A DNA stretch of 64,000 bases from Pseudomonas sp. GM50 (GTDB lineage Bacteria; Pseudomonadota; Gammaproteobacteria; Pseudomonadales; Pseudomonadaceae): NCBI RefSeq assembly GCF_000282375.1, contig NZ_AKJK01000058.1, positions 21,945 to 85,944 of the forward strand, given 5' to 3'. A program made the position numbers and the translations under genes. Under the pieces are notes generated by a model. It saw only the letters and a list, made by a program, of their open reading frames with translations, was not told the DNA's origin and searched no databases. Shown in pieces: positions 17,010 to 27,287 of the stretch (its first letter is position 1; each line of letters begins with the position of its first letter).

Positions 17010-19313
17010 TTAACGCGGCACGACTGGCTTGCGGGCCGGCTTGGGTCCCTTGCCTTTGGCCGCATCCTTGCGCTCCTTGGCCGCCTGCTGATTGCGGGCA
17101 AACGCCGCGGCCTTGGCCTGTTCACGCTTGTCCCACGGGTTACCGCCATCGCTGGCACGCGGTGGCAGGCCGGTGTGCTGGGTCAGGATCTTGGTGGTCT
17201 TTTCCCCGGCCACTTTGTGGCTGCCGGCCGGTGTCGAGTTCTTGCGACGGGCGCTCTGGTAGCTGTCGGTCGCCGGTTGATGCAGCGGGATCAACTGGTT
17301 CTTGCCCGGTCCGATCAAATCGGCGCGGCCCATGCGGGTCAGCGCTTCACGCAGCATCGGCCAGCCTTTCGGGTCGTGATAACGCAAGAACGCCTTGTGC
17401 AGACGACGCTGCTCTTCGCTCTTGACGATGGTCACGCCGTCACTCTTGTAAGTGACCTTGCGCAACGGGTTCTTGCCCGAGTGGTACATCGCGGTAGCGG
17501 TGGCCATCGGCGACGGGTAGAACGCCTGCACCTGGTCGGCACGGAAACCATTGCCCTTGAGCCACAGGGCCAGGTTCATCATGTCTTCGTCGGTGGTGCC
17601 CGGGTGAGCGGCGATGAAATACGGAATCAGGTACTGCTCTTTCCCGGCTTCCTTGGTGTACTTCTCGAACATGCGCTTGAACTTGTCATAGCTGCCGATG
17701 CCCGGTTTCATCATCTGGTTGAGCGGACCTTCCTCGGTGTGTTCCGGGGCGATCTTCAGGTAACCACCGACGTGGTGAGTCACCAGCTCCTTGACGTATT
17801 CCGGCGACTCGACCGCGAGGTCGTAACGCAGGCCAGACGCGATCAGGATCTTCTTCACACCCGGCAAGGCACGGGCGCTGCGATAGAGCTGGATCAGTGA
17901 CGAGTGATCGGTGTTGAGGTTTTCACAGATGCCCGGGAACACGCAGGACGGCTTGCGGCATGCGGACTCGATGACCGGGCTCTTGCAGGCAATGCGATAC
18001 ATGTTCGCGGTCGGGCCACCGAGGTCGGAGATCACGCCGGTGAAGCCTGGCACCTTGTCGCGGATCTCTTCGATTTCGCGAATGATCGATTCTTCGGAAC
18101 GGTTCTGGATGATCCGGCCTTCGTGCTCGGTGATCGAGCAGAACGTACAGCCACCGAAGCAGCCGCGCATGATGTTCACCGAGAAGCGGATCATGTCGTA
18201 GGCAGGAATCTTTTCCTTGCCGTACGCCGGGTGCGGAACCCGTGCGTAAGGCATGCCGAACACGTAGTCCATTTCTTCGGTGGTCATCGGAATCGGAGGC
18301 GGGTTGAACCAGACGTCCACTTCGCCATGCTTCTGCACCAGCGCACGTGCGTTGCCCGGGTTGGTTTCCAGGTGAAGCACGCGGTTGGCGTGGGCATAGA
18401 GCACCGAGTCACCACGGACTTTTTCCATCGACGGCAGGCGGATGACCGTTTTCTCGCGGGTGAGGCGCGGGTTCGGCAGCAATTGCACGACCTTCGCTTC
18501 GTTCGGATCCTCAGCCGGCCCCTTTTCCTGCTCGATGGCGCAAGCCTGGGTGTCTTGGGTGTTCACGTACGGGTTGATGATCTTGTCGACCTTGCCCGGA
18601 CGATCGATGCGTGTGGAATCGATCTCGAACCAGTCTTTTGGCGTGTCACGACGAATGAACGCGGTGCCGCGCACATCGGTGATGTCTTCGATCTTGTGAC
18701 CGAACGACAGACGCTGGGCGACTTCGACAATCGCACGCTCGGCGTTGCCGTAGAGCAGGATGTCGGCGCAAGCGTCGATCAGGATCGAGTTGCGCACCCG
18801 GTCCTGCCAGTAATCGTAGTGGGCGATGCGGCGCAGGGAGGCTTCGATGCCACCGAGAACGATCGGCACGTGCTTGTAGGCTTCCTTGCAGCGCTGGCTG
18901 TAAACCAGGCTCGCGCGATCCGGACGTTTGCCCGCCAGGCCACCGGGGGTGTAGGCGTCGTCGGAACGGATTTTCTTGTCGGCGGTGTAGCGGTTGATCA
19001 TCGAGTCCATGTTGCCGGCCGCGACACCGAAGAACAGGTTCGGCTCGCCCAGCTTCATGAAGTCGTCTTTGGACTGCCAGTTAGGCTGGGCAATGATCCC
19101 GACGCGGAAGCCCTGGGACTCCAGCAGCCGGCCAATGATTGCCATGCCGAAAGACGGGTGGTCGACATAGGCATCACCGGTGACGATGATGATGTCGCAG
19201 GAATCCCAGCCAAGCTGATCCATCTCCTCCCTGCTCATCGGCAGGAATGGCGCTGGCCCGAAACATTCGGCCCAGTACTTGGGATAGTCAAATAACGGCT
19301 TGGCTGCTTGCAT
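17010..19313 (-). CDS. ygiQ: YgiQ-family radical SAM protein (UPF0313)
   Basis: 767 residues from the ATG at 19313 ([20 protein letters not shown]), preferred over an in-frame GTG 17 codons upstream because the family begins here. An N-terminal UPF0313 region precedes the radical SAM core. The cluster-binding CxxxCxxC is in [19 protein letters not shown]. The C-terminus is a basic, proline-rich tail ([13 protein letters not shown]). YgiQ proteins bind a 4Fe-4S cluster and S-adenosylmethionine; the reaction is not established. The gene stands alone, with a terminator downstream and a REP pair between it and dnaB. Confidence 0.93.
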   Translation of the reverse strand: MQAAKPLFDYPKYWAECFGPAPFLPMSREEMDQLGWDSCDIIIVTGDAYVDHPSFGMAIIGRLLESQGFRVGIIAQPNWQSKDDFMKLGEPNLFFGVAAGNMDSMINRYTADKKIRSDDAYTPGGLAGKRPDRASLVYSQRCKEAYKHVPIVLGGIEASLRRIAHYDYWQDRVRNSILIDACADILLYGNAERAIVEVAQRLSFGHKIEDITDVRGTAFIRRDTPKDWFEIDSTRIDRPGKVDKIINPYVNTQDTQACAIEQEKGPAEDPNEAKVVQLLPNPRLTREKTVIRLPSMEKVRGDSVLYAHANRVLHLETNPGNARALVQKHGEVDVWFNPPPIPMTTEEMDYVFGMPYARVPHPAYGKEKIPAYDMIRFSVNIMRGCFGGCTFCSITEHEGRIIQNRSEESIIREIEEIRDKVPGFTGVISDLGGPTANMYRIACKSPVIESACRKPSCVFPGICENLNTDHSSLIQLYRSARALPGVKKILIASGLRYDLAVESPEYVKELVTHHVGGYLKIAPEHTEEGPLNQMMKPGIGSYDKFKRMFEKYTKEAGKEQYLIPYFIAAHPGTTDEDMMNLALWLKGNGFRADQVQAFYPSPMATATAMYHSGKNPLRKVTYKSDGVTIVKSEEQRRLHKAFLRYHDPKGWPMLREALTRMGRADLIGPGKNQLIPLHQPATDSYQSARRKNSTPAGSHKVAGEKTTKILTQHTGLPPRASDGGNPWDKREQAKAAAFARNQQAAKERKDAAKGKGPKPARKPVVPR

Positions 19314-19410
19314 GTCGATGACCGGTGTTGAGATGAAAAATCGCGGGCGCGGAATATAGCACAAAATTTGACCAATTCCGACGGCTATGGTCGGAAATTA
19401 GTGTCGCCCC

Positions 19411-19479
19411 CTTCGCGGGCAAGCCTCGCTCCTACAGGTTCGGTGTGATCCCTGTAGGAGCGAGGCTTGCCCGCGAAGA
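19411..19479. repeat. REP pair (REPIN), CTTCGCGGGCAAGCCTCGCT family
   Basis: Inverted arms CTTCGCGGGCAAGCCTCGCT and complement with a 12-base spacer. Same family at 30295, 47358, 59148 and 62320. Confidence 0.9.
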
Positions 19480-19502
19480 GGCCCTGTCAGACACTACACA
19501 AC

Positions 19503-20897
19503 TTACTCGTCGTCGAAATTGTAGCTGCCCGGTGCCAGGTTTTCGAAGCGTGTGTACTTGCCGATGAACGCCAGTCGTGACGTGCCGATCGGGCCGTTAC
19601 GCTGCTTGCCGATGATGATCTCGGCGATGCCTTTATGCTCGGTTTCCGGGTGATAGACCTCATCCCGGTACACGAACATGATCACGTCAGCATCCTGCTC
19701 GATCGCTCCGGATTCCCGGAGGTCGGAGTTGATCGGGCGCTTGTTCGGTCGTTGCTCCAGGGAGCGATTGAGCTGGGACAGCGCCACTACCGGGCAGTTG
19801 AATTCCTTGGCGAGGGCTTTCAAGGAACGGGAGATTTCGGAAATCTCGTTGGTCCGGTTGTCGCCGCCGGAACCTGGAATCTGCATCAACTGCAGGTAGT
19901 CGATCATGATCAGGGCGATGTCGCCGTGTTCACGCACCAGACGCCGGGTCCGCGCGCGCATCTCCGATGGGCTGATACCGGCCGTGTCGTCGATGAACAA
20001 CTTGCGATCGTTCAGCAGGTTGACCGCCGAGGTCAGGCGCGGCCAATCGTCGTCATCCAGGCGACCGGCCCGGACCTTGGTCTGGTCGATACGCCCAAGG
20101 GACGACAGCATACGCATGATCAGCGATTCGCCTGGCATCTCCAGCGAGTAAACCAGTACGCACTTGTCGCTGCGCAACACGGCGTTTTCCACCAGGTTCA
20201 TCGCGAAGGTGGTTTTACCCATGGACGGACGGCCGGCGACGATGATCAGGTCGGAAGGCTGCAAGCCGCTGGTCTTTTCGTCGAGGTCGGTGTAACCGGT
20301 GGACAGGCCGGTGATGGCGTTGTCGGTGTTGAACAACGTGTCGATGCGGTCAATAGCCTTGGTCAGCAGGTCATTCACGCTCACCGGGCCGCCGGTTTTT
20401 GGTCGGGCCTCGGCGATCTGGAAGATCTGCCGCTCGGCTTCGTCGAGAATCTCTTCAGCCGTGCGGCCTTCCGGGTTGAAAGCGCTGTCGGCAATTTCGG
20501 TGGCGATGCCGATCAGTTGCCGTAAGGTCGCCCGCGCACGAACGATCTGGGCATAGGCCTTGATGTTGGCGACGGACGGCGTATTTTTCGCCAGCTCACC
20601 CAGGTAGCCGAGACCACCGACCTGGGACGTCTGACCTTCCTTGTCCAATTGCTCGGCAAGGGTCACGACGTCGATCGGGGAGTTCTGATCGGCCAGTTTG
20701 GCGATCGCACGGAAGATCAGGCGGTGGTCATGCCGATAGAAATCGCCGTCGGAGACTTGATCCAGCACACGTTCCCAGGCGTTGTTGTCCAGCATCAAAC
20801 CACCGAGCACGGCCTGTTCGGCCTCGATGGAATGCGGCGGCACCTTCAGGGCAGCGGTTTGCAGATCGTATTGCTCGGGAGCGGAAATATCGTTCAT
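19503..20897 (-). CDS. dnaB: Replicative DNA helicase DnaB
   Basis: 464 residues from the ATG at 20897 (a GTG two codons earlier is possible). The hexameric helicase unwinds DNA at the replication fork and contacts DnaG and DnaC/DciA. The N-terminal primase-interacting domain spans about 15-150. The RecA-like core has Walker A in IVAGRPSMGKTTFAMN and Walker B in IALIMIDYLQLM, plus the KRPINSDLRESGAIEQDADV loop. There is no intein. It is preceded by the rplI terminator at 20947, so it can be transcribed separately from the ribosomal-protein genes. Confidence 0.98.
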   Translation of the reverse strand: MNDISAPEQYDLQTAALKVPPHSIEAEQAVLGGLMLDNNAWERVLDQVSDGDFYRHDHRLIFRAIAKLADQNSPIDVVTLAEQLDKEGQTSQVGGLGYLGELAKNTPSVANIKAYAQIVRARATLRQLIGIATEIADSAFNPEGRTAEEILDEAERQIFQIAEARPKTGGPVSVNDLLTKAIDRIDTLFNTDNAITGLSTGYTDLDEKTSGLQPSDLIIVAGRPSMGKTTFAMNLVENAVLRSDKCVLVYSLEMPGESLIMRMLSSLGRIDQTKVRAGRLDDDDWPRLTSAVNLLNDRKLFIDDTAGISPSEMRARTRRLVREHGDIALIMIDYLQLMQIPGSGGDNRTNEISEISRSLKALAKEFNCPVVALSQLNRSLEQRPNKRPINSDLRESGAIEQDADVIMFVYRDEVYHPETEHKGIAEIIIGKQRNGPIGTSRLAFIGKYTRFENLAPGSYNFDDE

Positions 20898-20946
20898 GGC
20901 CACTTGGAATTAGTTTGTAGAAAATCAGGAACCGCAGAAAGACAAA

Positions 20947-20975
20947 GGGCACGACCTGTAAACAGGATCGTGCCC
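20947..20975 (-). terminator. Terminator after rplI
   Basis: Stem GGGCACGA / TCGTGCCC with inner CCTG-TAAA-CAGG. On the minus strand it is followed by TTTGTCTTTC. Confidence 0.75.
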
Positions 20976-21020
20976 GATGTTACCGGCAAGCACCCGAGGG
21001 TGCCAGCCGACAAGTGCTGC

Positions 21021-21467
21021 TTAAGCTGCTACCACGACAACGCGTACGGTGGCTTCAACTTCGGCGTGCAGGTGCACGGCTACGTCGAATTCGCCTACGT
21101 TGCGGATGGTGCCGTTCGGCAGACGAACTTCGCTTTTTGCAACTTCAACGCCAGAGGCGGTCAGTGCATCAGCGATGTCGTGAGTGCCGATCGAACCGAA
21201 CAGCTTGCCTTCGTCACCAGCGGTGGCAGTGATAGTCACTTCCAGCTCAGCCAGTTGGGCGGCACGGCTTTCAGCCGAAGTTTTACGGTCTGCTGCGGCT
21301 TTTTCCAGCTCAGCGCGACGCTCTTCGAACGCAGCCAGGTTGGCAGCGGTCGCAGCGGTAGCTTTGCCGTAAGGCAGCAGGTAGTTACGACCGTAACCAG
21401 CCTTAACGTTCACTTTGTCACCCAGGTTGCCCAGGTTGGTGACTTTTTCCAGAAGGATCAGTTGCAT
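21021..21467 (-). CDS. rplI: 50S ribosomal protein L9
   Basis: 148 residues, normal length. The N-terminal RNA-binding domain ([19 protein letters not shown], then [13 protein letters not shown]) is joined by a long helix (residues about 40-75) to the C-terminal domain. L9 binds 23S rRNA at the base of the L1 stalk and affects reading-frame fidelity. AGAGGA lies ahead of the ATG. It is the last of four genes rpsF-rpsR-(membrane protein)-rplI, in the order conserved in Pseudomonas. Confidence 0.98.
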   Translation of the reverse strand: MQLILLEKVTNLGNLGDKVNVKAGYGRNYLLPYGKATAATAANLAAFEERRAELEKAAADRKTSAESRAAQLAELEVTITATAGDEGKLFGSIGTHDIADALTASGVEVAKSEVRLPNGTIRNVGEFDVAVHLHAEVEATVRVVVVAA

Positions 21468-21486
21468 GTGAAAATCCTCTTAACTT

Positions 21487-22380
21487 TTAACCTTCACCGT
21501 TCGCGTTATCGGCATCTTTCGGTGCCGAACGACCGCGAAAATCAATCAGGCTGTCGACGATGGCCAAGACCACCAGCAACGGATAGATCAGCTGCATGAA
21601 CAGCAACAGCGTGACGTACAACCCCACCAGCCAGAATTTGGCCAGTCGCTTTTGCGCCACCAGCCCGTGAATCAGGGCCAGCCCGGCGAACACCAGCGGT
21701 ACGCTGCACAACGGTGTCAACATGGCCATCTGCGAGCCTAAGTTAGGCCCCAGAAGCATCAACACCAGCAGCAACATCGCCGGTAAAAGCGGGATTCGGA
21801 TGGCGCGAAACTCGCGACCAAAACCACCCGGGTTGTACAACAACGCCTGCCAGTAGCGCCCGACAATCAGGCTCAGCACACTGACGATTTGCAACAAAGC
21901 CGCAATCAGGCCGGTCAGGACCGGTGCAATCAGGGACGCGAAACGCGCTTGCTCGTCTACCGACAATTGCTGGTAGACATCACCGAGTAGCGACGGCATG
22001 ACTTTTATCAAAGCCTGCGCCAGCATCTCGATCTGGGGCGCAAAAGCCACCCCCAGCACCACCGAAAACACCAACCCCATCGCTATGCTGACCAGCAGCA
22101 CGCGGTTCCAGGACTCGCTTGCGCGCAAAACCAACGCAAGGCTCGAAGACCCCAGCAGCACCAGAAGTGCCCGTGGGTCGTCGGAGTAAAGCCACCAGAT
22201 CAACGCCGGCAGCAGTCCCAGAGCAAGAACGCCCAAGGCGTCCTTCAATCCGCGCCGCAGGAGCACAAGGCATCCGGCGGCAGCACCCAACCAATACAAC
22301 AACGGCAATGTTGCGCATCCGGCCACTACCAGAGTGGCCTGCATACGGCCGCGCATGATGAACTCAGCTAAGGCGCGCAT
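21487..22380 (-). CDS. DUF2232-like integral membrane protein in the rpsR-rplI operon
   Basis: 297 residues with about eight hydrophobic helices spread over the whole length and a short charged C-terminus (RGRSAPKDADNANGEG). Such a protein sits between rpsR and rplI across pseudomonads and resembles the DUF2232/YybS family. It lies 36 bases after rpsR and 19 before rplI, so it is co-transcribed with ribosomal proteins. A role in envelope or transport is likely from topology, but no substrate or motif is recognised. Confidence 0.8.
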   Translation of the reverse strand: MRALAEFIMRGRMQATLVVAGCATLPLLYWLGAAAGCLVLLRRGLKDALGVLALGLLPALIWWLYSDDPRALLVLLGSSSLALVLRASESWNRVLLVSIAMGLVFSVVLGVAFAPQIEMLAQALIKVMPSLLGDVYQQLSVDEQARFASLIAPVLTGLIAALLQIVSVLSLIVGRYWQALLYNPGGFGREFRAIRIPLLPAMLLLVLMLLGPNLGSQMAMLTPLCSVPLVFAGLALIHGLVAQKRLAKFWLVGLYVTLLLFMQLIYPLLVVLAIVDSLIDFRGRSAPKDADNANGEG

Positions 22381-22416
22381 GCATTCAATCCTTTGCTACG
22401 TGTCGACTGCCCGGTC

Positions 22417-22647
22417 TCAGCGGCCGTGGCTGTCGGTGTAGGCCAGCAGGGCCAGGAAGCGGGCGCGCTTGATAGCGGTGGCCAGCTGACGCTGATAACG
22501 AGCTTTGGTACCGGTGATGCGGCTTGGAACGATTTTGCCGGTCTCGGATACGTAAGCTTTCAGAGTGTTGAGATCTTTGTAATCGATCTCTTTCACGTCT
22601 TCAGCGGTGAAGCGGCAGAATTTACGACGACGGAAGAAACGTGCCAT
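22417..22647 (-). CDS. rpsR: 30S ribosomal protein S18
   Basis: 76 residues, complete ([20 protein letters not shown]). It binds the 16S rRNA platform together with S6. The basic C-terminus ([16 protein letters not shown]) is conserved. It follows rpsF by 28 bases in the same operon, as in most bacteria. GGAGCC precedes the ATG. Confidence 0.98.
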
Positions 22648-22675
22648 GTAATAGGCTCCTCAAAAGGTCCGTGGA

Positions 22676-23098
22676 TTACTCGTCAGCGTTATCGCTGGCG
22701 TCGCTGTCATCACCATCAACGCCTTCGGCGTCGGAGTGCTCAGGACGGTCGCGACGCTCACGGCGCTCACTGCGGTTTTCTTCAGCCTTGAGCATCTCGG
22801 ATTGGCCGGTAACGGCTTCTTCGCGACGGATGACCAGGTTACGGATCACTGCATCGTTGTAGCGGAAGTTGTCTTCCAGCTCGGCCAGGGCCTTGCCAGT
22901 GCACTCAACGTTCAGCATCACGTAGTGAGCCTTGTGAACATTGTTGATTGCGTAGGCCAGTTGACGACGGCCCCAATCTTCCAGACGGTGGATTTTGCCG
23001 CCGTCTTCTTCGATCAGCTTGGTGTAACGCTCAACCATGCCGCCGACTTGCTCGCTTTGATCCGGGTGGACCAAAAAGATGATTTCGTAATGACGCAT
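22676..23098 (-). CDS. rpsF: 30S ribosomal protein S6
   Basis: 140 residues. The ferredoxin-like core is about 1-95 ([18 protein letters not shown]). A long acidic, repeat-rich tail follows ([20 protein letters not shown] and an Asp-rich end finishing NADE). The tail ending in glutamate is the kind modified by RimK, which adds glutamates to S6; RimK-dependent control of S6 has been reported in P. fluorescens. Strong AAGGAGC site before the ATG. First gene of the operon with a good sigma-70 promoter at 23217-23245. Confidence 0.98.
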   Translation of the reverse strand: MRHYEIIFLVHPDQSEQVGGMVERYTKLIEEDGGKIHRLEDWGRRQLAYAINNVHKAHYVMLNVECTGKALAELEDNFRYNDAVIRNLVIRREEAVTGQSEMLKAEENRSERRERRDRPEHSDAEGVDGDDSDASDNADE

Positions 23099-23216
23099 GA
23101 ATGCTCCTTACGGGTTGTAGCCTGCCGCTCAAAAGCGGTCAGACAAGGAGTGAATGACACTTATGGACTTGCTTGCGATAGACACATGCGTGCCTGCCGT
23201 CACAGCAAGGGGCGCA

Positions 23217-23245
23217 ATTGTAGAGAAGGGACAGAAGAGGTGCAA
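23217..23245 (-). promoter_or_regulatory. Sigma-70 promoter of the rpsF operon
   Basis: On the minus strand TTGCAC and TACAAT are separated by 17 bases, close to consensus, 119 bases before the rpsF ATG. Confidence 0.75.
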
Positions 23246-23307
23246 GGCAATTGGTGATTATTTGAACAGTTCGTTCGCACACCAATTCTTGCTGCACCAC
23301 AAACCAC

Positions 23308-23397
23308 TGTGGGAGCGAGCCTGCTCGCGATGAGGGCGCAAAATTCAACACTTATGCTGAATGTCACACCGCCATCGCGAGCAGGCTCGCTCCCACA
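23308..23397. repeat. REP pair (REPIN), GAGCAGGCTCGCTC family
   Basis: Inverted arms at 23308-23332 and 23373-23397, between rlmB and the rpsF promoter. Confidence 0.9.
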
Positions 23398-23414
23398 TGG
23401 GGTTTTGCTGCGGA

Positions 23415-24182
23415 TCAGGACTTCTTGGCGGTTCCGGCAGCCTTGACGCTGCGCTGGCGCCGGGCTTCAAACAGGCAGACGCCGGTCGCCACGGAAACGT
23501 TGAGACTGCTGACGCTACCAGCCATCGGCAGGTGCACCAGGTAGTCGCAAAGATCGCGGGTCAGGCGACGCATGCCGCTGCCTTCAGCACCCATGATCAG
23601 GATGGTCGGGCCGGTCATGTCTTGCTGATACAGACTCTGTTCAGCCTCGCCAGCCGTACCGACAACCCACAAGCCACGCTGCTTGAGCTTTTCCAGGGTG
23701 CGCGCCAGGTTGGTCACGGCCACCAACGGAATCACTTCCGCCGCGCCGCAGGCCACTTTACGCACCGTCGGGGTCAACGTCGCCGACTTGTCCTTTGGAA
23801 CGATCACCGCCAGCGCACCGGCCGCATCGGCCGAACGCAGGCAAGCGCCGAGGTTGTGCGGATCGGTCACGCCGTCGAGCACCAGCAACAGCGGCGCGCC
23901 TTCGGTTCGATCGAGCAGTTCGTCGAGCATCGCCTCGCCCCAGACCTGGCTCGGACTCACCTCCGCCACCACGCCCTGGTGCACGCCTTCAACCCAGGCA
24001 TCCAGCTCACGACGCTCGGCGTTGCCGACGGCCACGCGATTTTCGTTCGCCAACTCGATCAGCGCCTGAACCCGCGGATCACTGCGGCCTTCAGCCAGCC
24101 AGATCTGCTTGACGCGTTTTGGGTGGTGACGCAGCAACGCTTCTACAGCGTGCACGCCATAGATCTTTTCCAACTGACTCAT
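23415..24182 (-). CDS. rlmB: 23S rRNA (guanosine-2251-2'-O)-methyltransferase
   Basis: 255 residues. An N-terminal L30e-like RNA-binding domain (IYGVHAVEALLRHHPKRVKQ) is followed by a SPOUT (SpoU/TrmH) catalytic domain. The knot motifs are visible: DPHNLGACLRSADAAGA, IMGAEGSGMRRL and GSVSSLNVSVATGVCLFE. It methylates Gm2251 in the 23S peptidyl-transferase P loop. The ATG overlaps the rnr stop by four bases (ATGA), so it is translated after rnr. A short basic extension ends the protein. Confidence 0.96.
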   Translation of the reverse strand: MSQLEKIYGVHAVEALLRHHPKRVKQIWLAEGRSDPRVQALIELANENRVAVGNAERRELDAWVEGVHQGVVAEVSPSQVWGEAMLDELLDRTEGAPLLLVLDGVTDPHNLGACLRSADAAGALAVIVPKDKSATLTPTVRKVACGAAEVIPLVAVTNLARTLEKLKQRGLWVVGTAGEAEQSLYQQDMTGPTILIMGAEGSGMRRLTRDLCDYLVHLPMAGSVSSLNVSVATGVCLFEARRQRSVKAAGTAKKS

Positions 24183-26809
24183 GACTTGGCCTTAGGTTTA
24201 CGCGCCCCGCCGCTTCTGGCGGCTGGAGCGGAACCCGCTTTTGGCGGGCCTTTACGGTGTTTGCTCGGTTTTGCTGGCTTGCCGCCGGAGGCCTTGTCAG
24301 GCGCCGACCGCCCGGTCTTTCCCCCAGACGCCGCTTTACCGCCGCTTTTCGCTTCAGACAACAACGCCTGTTTCAGTTCACGACTTTTGCGCAACTCGGC
24401 ATTTTTTGCCGCGGCATCGCTCGGGCGATAGGCTTCGACAGCCTTTTCCTTGGCAGGACGACGGCCGGTTTTTGCCGGTGCCGGCTCGGCAGCTGTCTTG
24501 GCAGCAGGTGCTGCAGTTTCAGTGCCGCGCTTTTTGCGGCCGATCGGCGCGCTGATGGTTTTTTCAGCCATCTCGAAATCGATCTTGCGCTCGTCGAGGT
24601 CGACGCGCATGACGCGAACTTCAACGGTGTCGCCAAGGCGGAAGCTACGACCGGTACGCTCACCGGCGAGGCGGTGGTGTACAGGATCGAAGTGGTAGTA
24701 ATCACCCGGCAGCGCGGTGACGTGCACCAGGCCTTCGACGTAAATATCGGTCAGTTCGACGAACAGGCCGAAACCGGTCACGGCGGTGATCACACCCGGG
24801 AACGATTCGCCCACGCGGTCTTTCATGAACTCGCACTTGAGCCAGTTCACCACGTCGCGGGTCGCTTCGTCGGCACGGCGTTCGCTCATCGAGCATTGCT
24901 CGCCGAGCTGCTCCAGGATCGCTTCGTCGTACGGGTAGATGCGCGCTTTCGGAATGGTCATCGCGCCGGCACGGCGAACGTGCGGGGTGTCCATTTTCGA
25001 ATGGATGACGCTGCGGATCGCCCGGTGCGTGAGCAAGTCCGGGTAGCGGCGAATCGGCGAAGTGAAGTGGGTATAGGCTTCGTAATTCAGGCCGAAGTGG
25101 CCCTGGTTATCGGCGCTGTACACCGCCTGGCTCAACGAACGCAGCATGACGGTCTGGATCAGGTGGAAATCCGGACGATCCTTGATGCCTGCCAGCAAAG
25201 CCTGGTAATCCTTCGGCGACGGACCATCCTTGCCTTTGTGCAGGGACAAGCCGAGCTCGCCAAGGAAGGCGCGCAGTTTTTCCAGACGCTCCGGTGGCGG
25301 GCCGTCATGGACGCGATACAGCGCAGGAATTTCGTGCTTTTTCAGGAATTCGGCAGTGGCCACGTTGGCCGCCAGCATGCATTCCTCGATCAGCTTGTGG
25401 GCGTCGTTGCGAACGGTCGGACGGATTTCGGCAATCTTGCGCTCGGAACCGAAGATGATCCGGGTTTCCTGCGTTTCGAAATCGATCGCACCGCGCACGT
25501 GACGGGCCGCCAGCAGAACCTTGTACAGCGCATACAGTTGCTTGAGGTGCGGCAGAACGTCGGTGTATTCACCACGAAGCTGACGTGCCTCAGTGGCTTT
25601 CGGCGTCTCCAGCATGGCGCTGACCTTGTTGTAGGTCAGGCGGGCGTGGGAGTGAATCACCGCTTCGTAGAAGCAGTAGTCGGTCATTTCGCCGGATTTG
25701 GAGATGGTCATCTCGCAGACCATGGCCAGGCGATCAACGTGCGGGTTCAGCGAGCACAGGCCGTTGGACAATTGCTCAGGCAACATCGGCACGACACGCT
25801 CGGGGAAGTACACCGAGTTGCCACGAACCTGGGATTCGTTATCCAGCGCCGAACCGATTTTCACGTAGCTGGAAACGTCGGCAATCGCCACGTACAACTT
25901 CCAGCCACCGGAGAACAGGCGCAGCTTGCCCGGTTTGGCTTCGCAGTAGACCGCGTCATCGAAGTCGCGCGCATCTTCACCGTCGATGGTCACGAACGGC
26001 AGATGGCGCAGGTCGATGCGCTTCTCTTTGTCTTTCTCTTCGACTTCCGGCTTGAGCTTGGCGGCTTCTTTGAGCACCGCTTCAGGCCAGACGTGAGGAA
26101 TATCGTAGGTGCGCAGGGCGACATCGATTTCCATGCCCGGCGCCATGTAGTTACCCACGACTTCGACCACGTCGCCTTGCGGCTGGAAGCGTGGCGTTGG
26201 CCAGTGGGTGATCTTCACTTCGACGAACTGGCCGATCTGGGCATTGGCGTTGCGGCCCGGAGTCACCAGCACTTCTTGCTGGATCTTCGGATTGTCCGCG
26301 ACGACGAAACCGATACCGCCCTCTTCGAAGTAACGACCGACGATGGTCTCGTGAGCGCGGGACACCACTTCGACGATCATGCCTTCGCGGCGACCGCGAC
26401 GGTCGAGACCGGAAACACGGGCCAGGGCACGGTCACCATCGAACACCAGGCGCATTTGCCCCGGGCTCATGAACAGGTCGTCACTGCCGTCGTCCGGGAC
26501 CAGGAAGCCGAAGCCGTCACGGTGACCGCTGATGCGGCCCAGGATCAGGTCGAGCTTGTCCACCGGCGCATAAGTGCCGCGACGGGTATAGATGAGTTGA
26601 GCGTCGCGCTCCATGGCGCGCAGGCGGCGACGCAGGGCTTCGATCTGGTCTTCCGTGGTCAGACCAAACTCTTCGACCAGCTGCTCGCGGTTAGCAGGCG
26701 AACCTCGATCAGCAAGGTGCTGAAGGATCAGTTCGCGGCTAGGAATAGGGTTTTCATATTTTTCCGCTTCACGAGCGGCCTCGGGATCGAGGGACTGCCA
26801 ATCGGCCAT
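24179..26809 (-). CDS. rnr: Ribonuclease R
   Basis: 876 residues. Domains in order: N-terminal helix-turn-helix (about 20-90), two cold-shock domains (about 90-240), RNB catalytic domain (about 265-600), S1 domain (about 650-735) and a Lys/Ala/Gly-rich tail. The catalytic aspartates are in TIDGEDARDFDDAVYCE. This 3'-5' exoribonuclease degrades structured RNA and acts in rRNA quality control and cold adaptation. It is first in an rnr-rlmB pair. The basic tail of over 100 residues is typical for RNase R and low in complexity. Confidence 0.97.
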   Translation of the reverse strand: MADWQSLDPEAAREAEKYENPIPSRELILQHLADRGSPANREQLVEEFGLTTEDQIEALRRRLRAMERDAQLIYTRRGTYAPVDKLDLILGRISGHRDGFGFLVPDDGSDDLFMSPGQMRLVFDGDRALARVSGLDRRGRREGMIVEVVSRAHETIVGRYFEEGGIGFVVADNPKIQQEVLVTPGRNANAQIGQFVEVKITHWPTPRFQPQGDVVEVVGNYMAPGMEIDVALRTYDIPHVWPEAVLKEAAKLKPEVEEKDKEKRIDLRHLPFVTIDGEDARDFDDAVYCEAKPGKLRLFSGGWKLYVAIADVSSYVKIGSALDNESQVRGNSVYFPERVVPMLPEQLSNGLCSLNPHVDRLAMVCEMTISKSGEMTDYCFYEAVIHSHARLTYNKVSAMLETPKATEARQLRGEYTDVLPHLKQLYALYKVLLAARHVRGAIDFETQETRIIFGSERKIAEIRPTVRNDAHKLIEECMLAANVATAEFLKKHEIPALYRVHDGPPPERLEKLRAFLGELGLSLHKGKDGPSPKDYQALLAGIKDRPDFHLIQTVMLRSLSQAVYSADNQGHFGLNYEAYTHFTSPIRRYPDLLTHRAIRSVIHSKMDTPHVRRAGAMTIPKARIYPYDEAILEQLGEQCSMSERRADEATRDVVNWLKCEFMKDRVGESFPGVITAVTGFGLFVELTDIYVEGLVHVTALPGDYYHFDPVHHRLAGERTGRSFRLGDTVEVRVMRVDLDERKIDFEMAEKTISAPIGRKKRGTETAAPAAKTAAEPAPAKTGRRPAKEKAVEAYRPSDAAAKNAELRKSRELKQALLSEAKSGGKAASGGKTGRSAPDKASGGKPAKPSKHRKGPPKAGSAPAARSGGARKPKAKS

Positions 26810-26970
26810 TAGAGAGTTTTCACCTTGTCTATATGCGGGTTAGTTTGGCATAGGCGTAATGAAACGGGAAATTTCAGGCTATGACAGCCCATCTAAAGCC
26901 CTTTATCGACATCGCAAAGCTGATTTGAATACCACTGGAGAAATTTTCCAGGTTTTTTCGATGTCGGGGG

Positions 26971-26999
26971 TTTACAGTTAAAAAGACGCTCCGTATAGT
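26971..26999 (+). promoter_or_regulatory. Promoter of tRNA-Leu copy 1
   Basis: TTTACA and TATAGT separated by 17 bases, 37 bases before the tRNA. A GCGCGCC discriminator-like GC stretch follows the -10, as expected for a stringently controlled stable-RNA promoter. Confidence 0.8.
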
Positions 27000-27035
27000 G
27001 CGCGCCATCGACGACGCACACGCGCTGCCGATACT

Positions 27036-27122
27036 GCCCAGATGGTGAAATTGGTAGACACGCCAGCTTCAGGTGCTGGTGACCGCAAGGTCGTGGAAGT
27101 TCGAGTCTTCTTCTGGGCACCA
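27036..27122 (+). tRNA. tRNA-Leu (anticodon CAG), copy 1
   Basis: 87 bases including encoded CCA. Acceptor GCCCAGA pairs with TCTGGGC. The anticodon arm is CCAGC-TTCAGGT-GCTGG, giving CAG, which reads CUG. A long variable arm (TGACCGCAAGGTCGT) is as in class II tRNAs, and the T arm has GTTCGAGTC. Downstream of rnr, as in other pseudomonads. Identical to copy 2. Confidence 0.97.
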
Positions 27123-27161
27123 ATTTCGAGCTTGAGATTAGAACAATTTCAAGGCTCACAC

Positions 27162-27185
27162 AAAAACCCGCGAAAGCGGGTTTTT
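27162..27185 (+). terminator. Terminator of tRNA-Leu copy 1
   Basis: AAAAACCCGC, loop GAAA, GCGGGTTTTT. Confidence 0.9.
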
Positions 27186-27224
27186 GCATTTCAGGCTTCC
27201 GGTTTATTAAAATTAAATCAGGGG

Positions 27225-27253
27225 TTTACAGATCAAAATGCTCTCCGTATAGT
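27225..27253 (+). promoter_or_regulatory. Promoter of tRNA-Leu copy 2
   Basis: TTTACA and TATAGT, again 17 bases apart and followed by GCGCC. The context CTCCGTATAGTGCGC matches copy 1 exactly. Confidence 0.8.
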
Positions 27254-27287
27254 GCGCCACATCAACAGCGGCAACGCTTGCGATTAT

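Noticed and set aside
17904..19295. 463-codon open frame antisense to ygiQ, and similar long antisense frames over mutL, purA, hflK and serB
   Set aside because: All mirror well-supported genes on the other strand and have His/Val/Gln-rich shadow composition.
19503..20897. Possible intein in dnaB, a frequent intein site
   Set aside because: The protein is 464 residues, normal length, with an intact Walker A.
24257..26812. 851-codon open frame antisense to rnr
   Set aside because: It is the GC-rich shadow of rnr; low-complexity composition, no family match, and rnr is certain.
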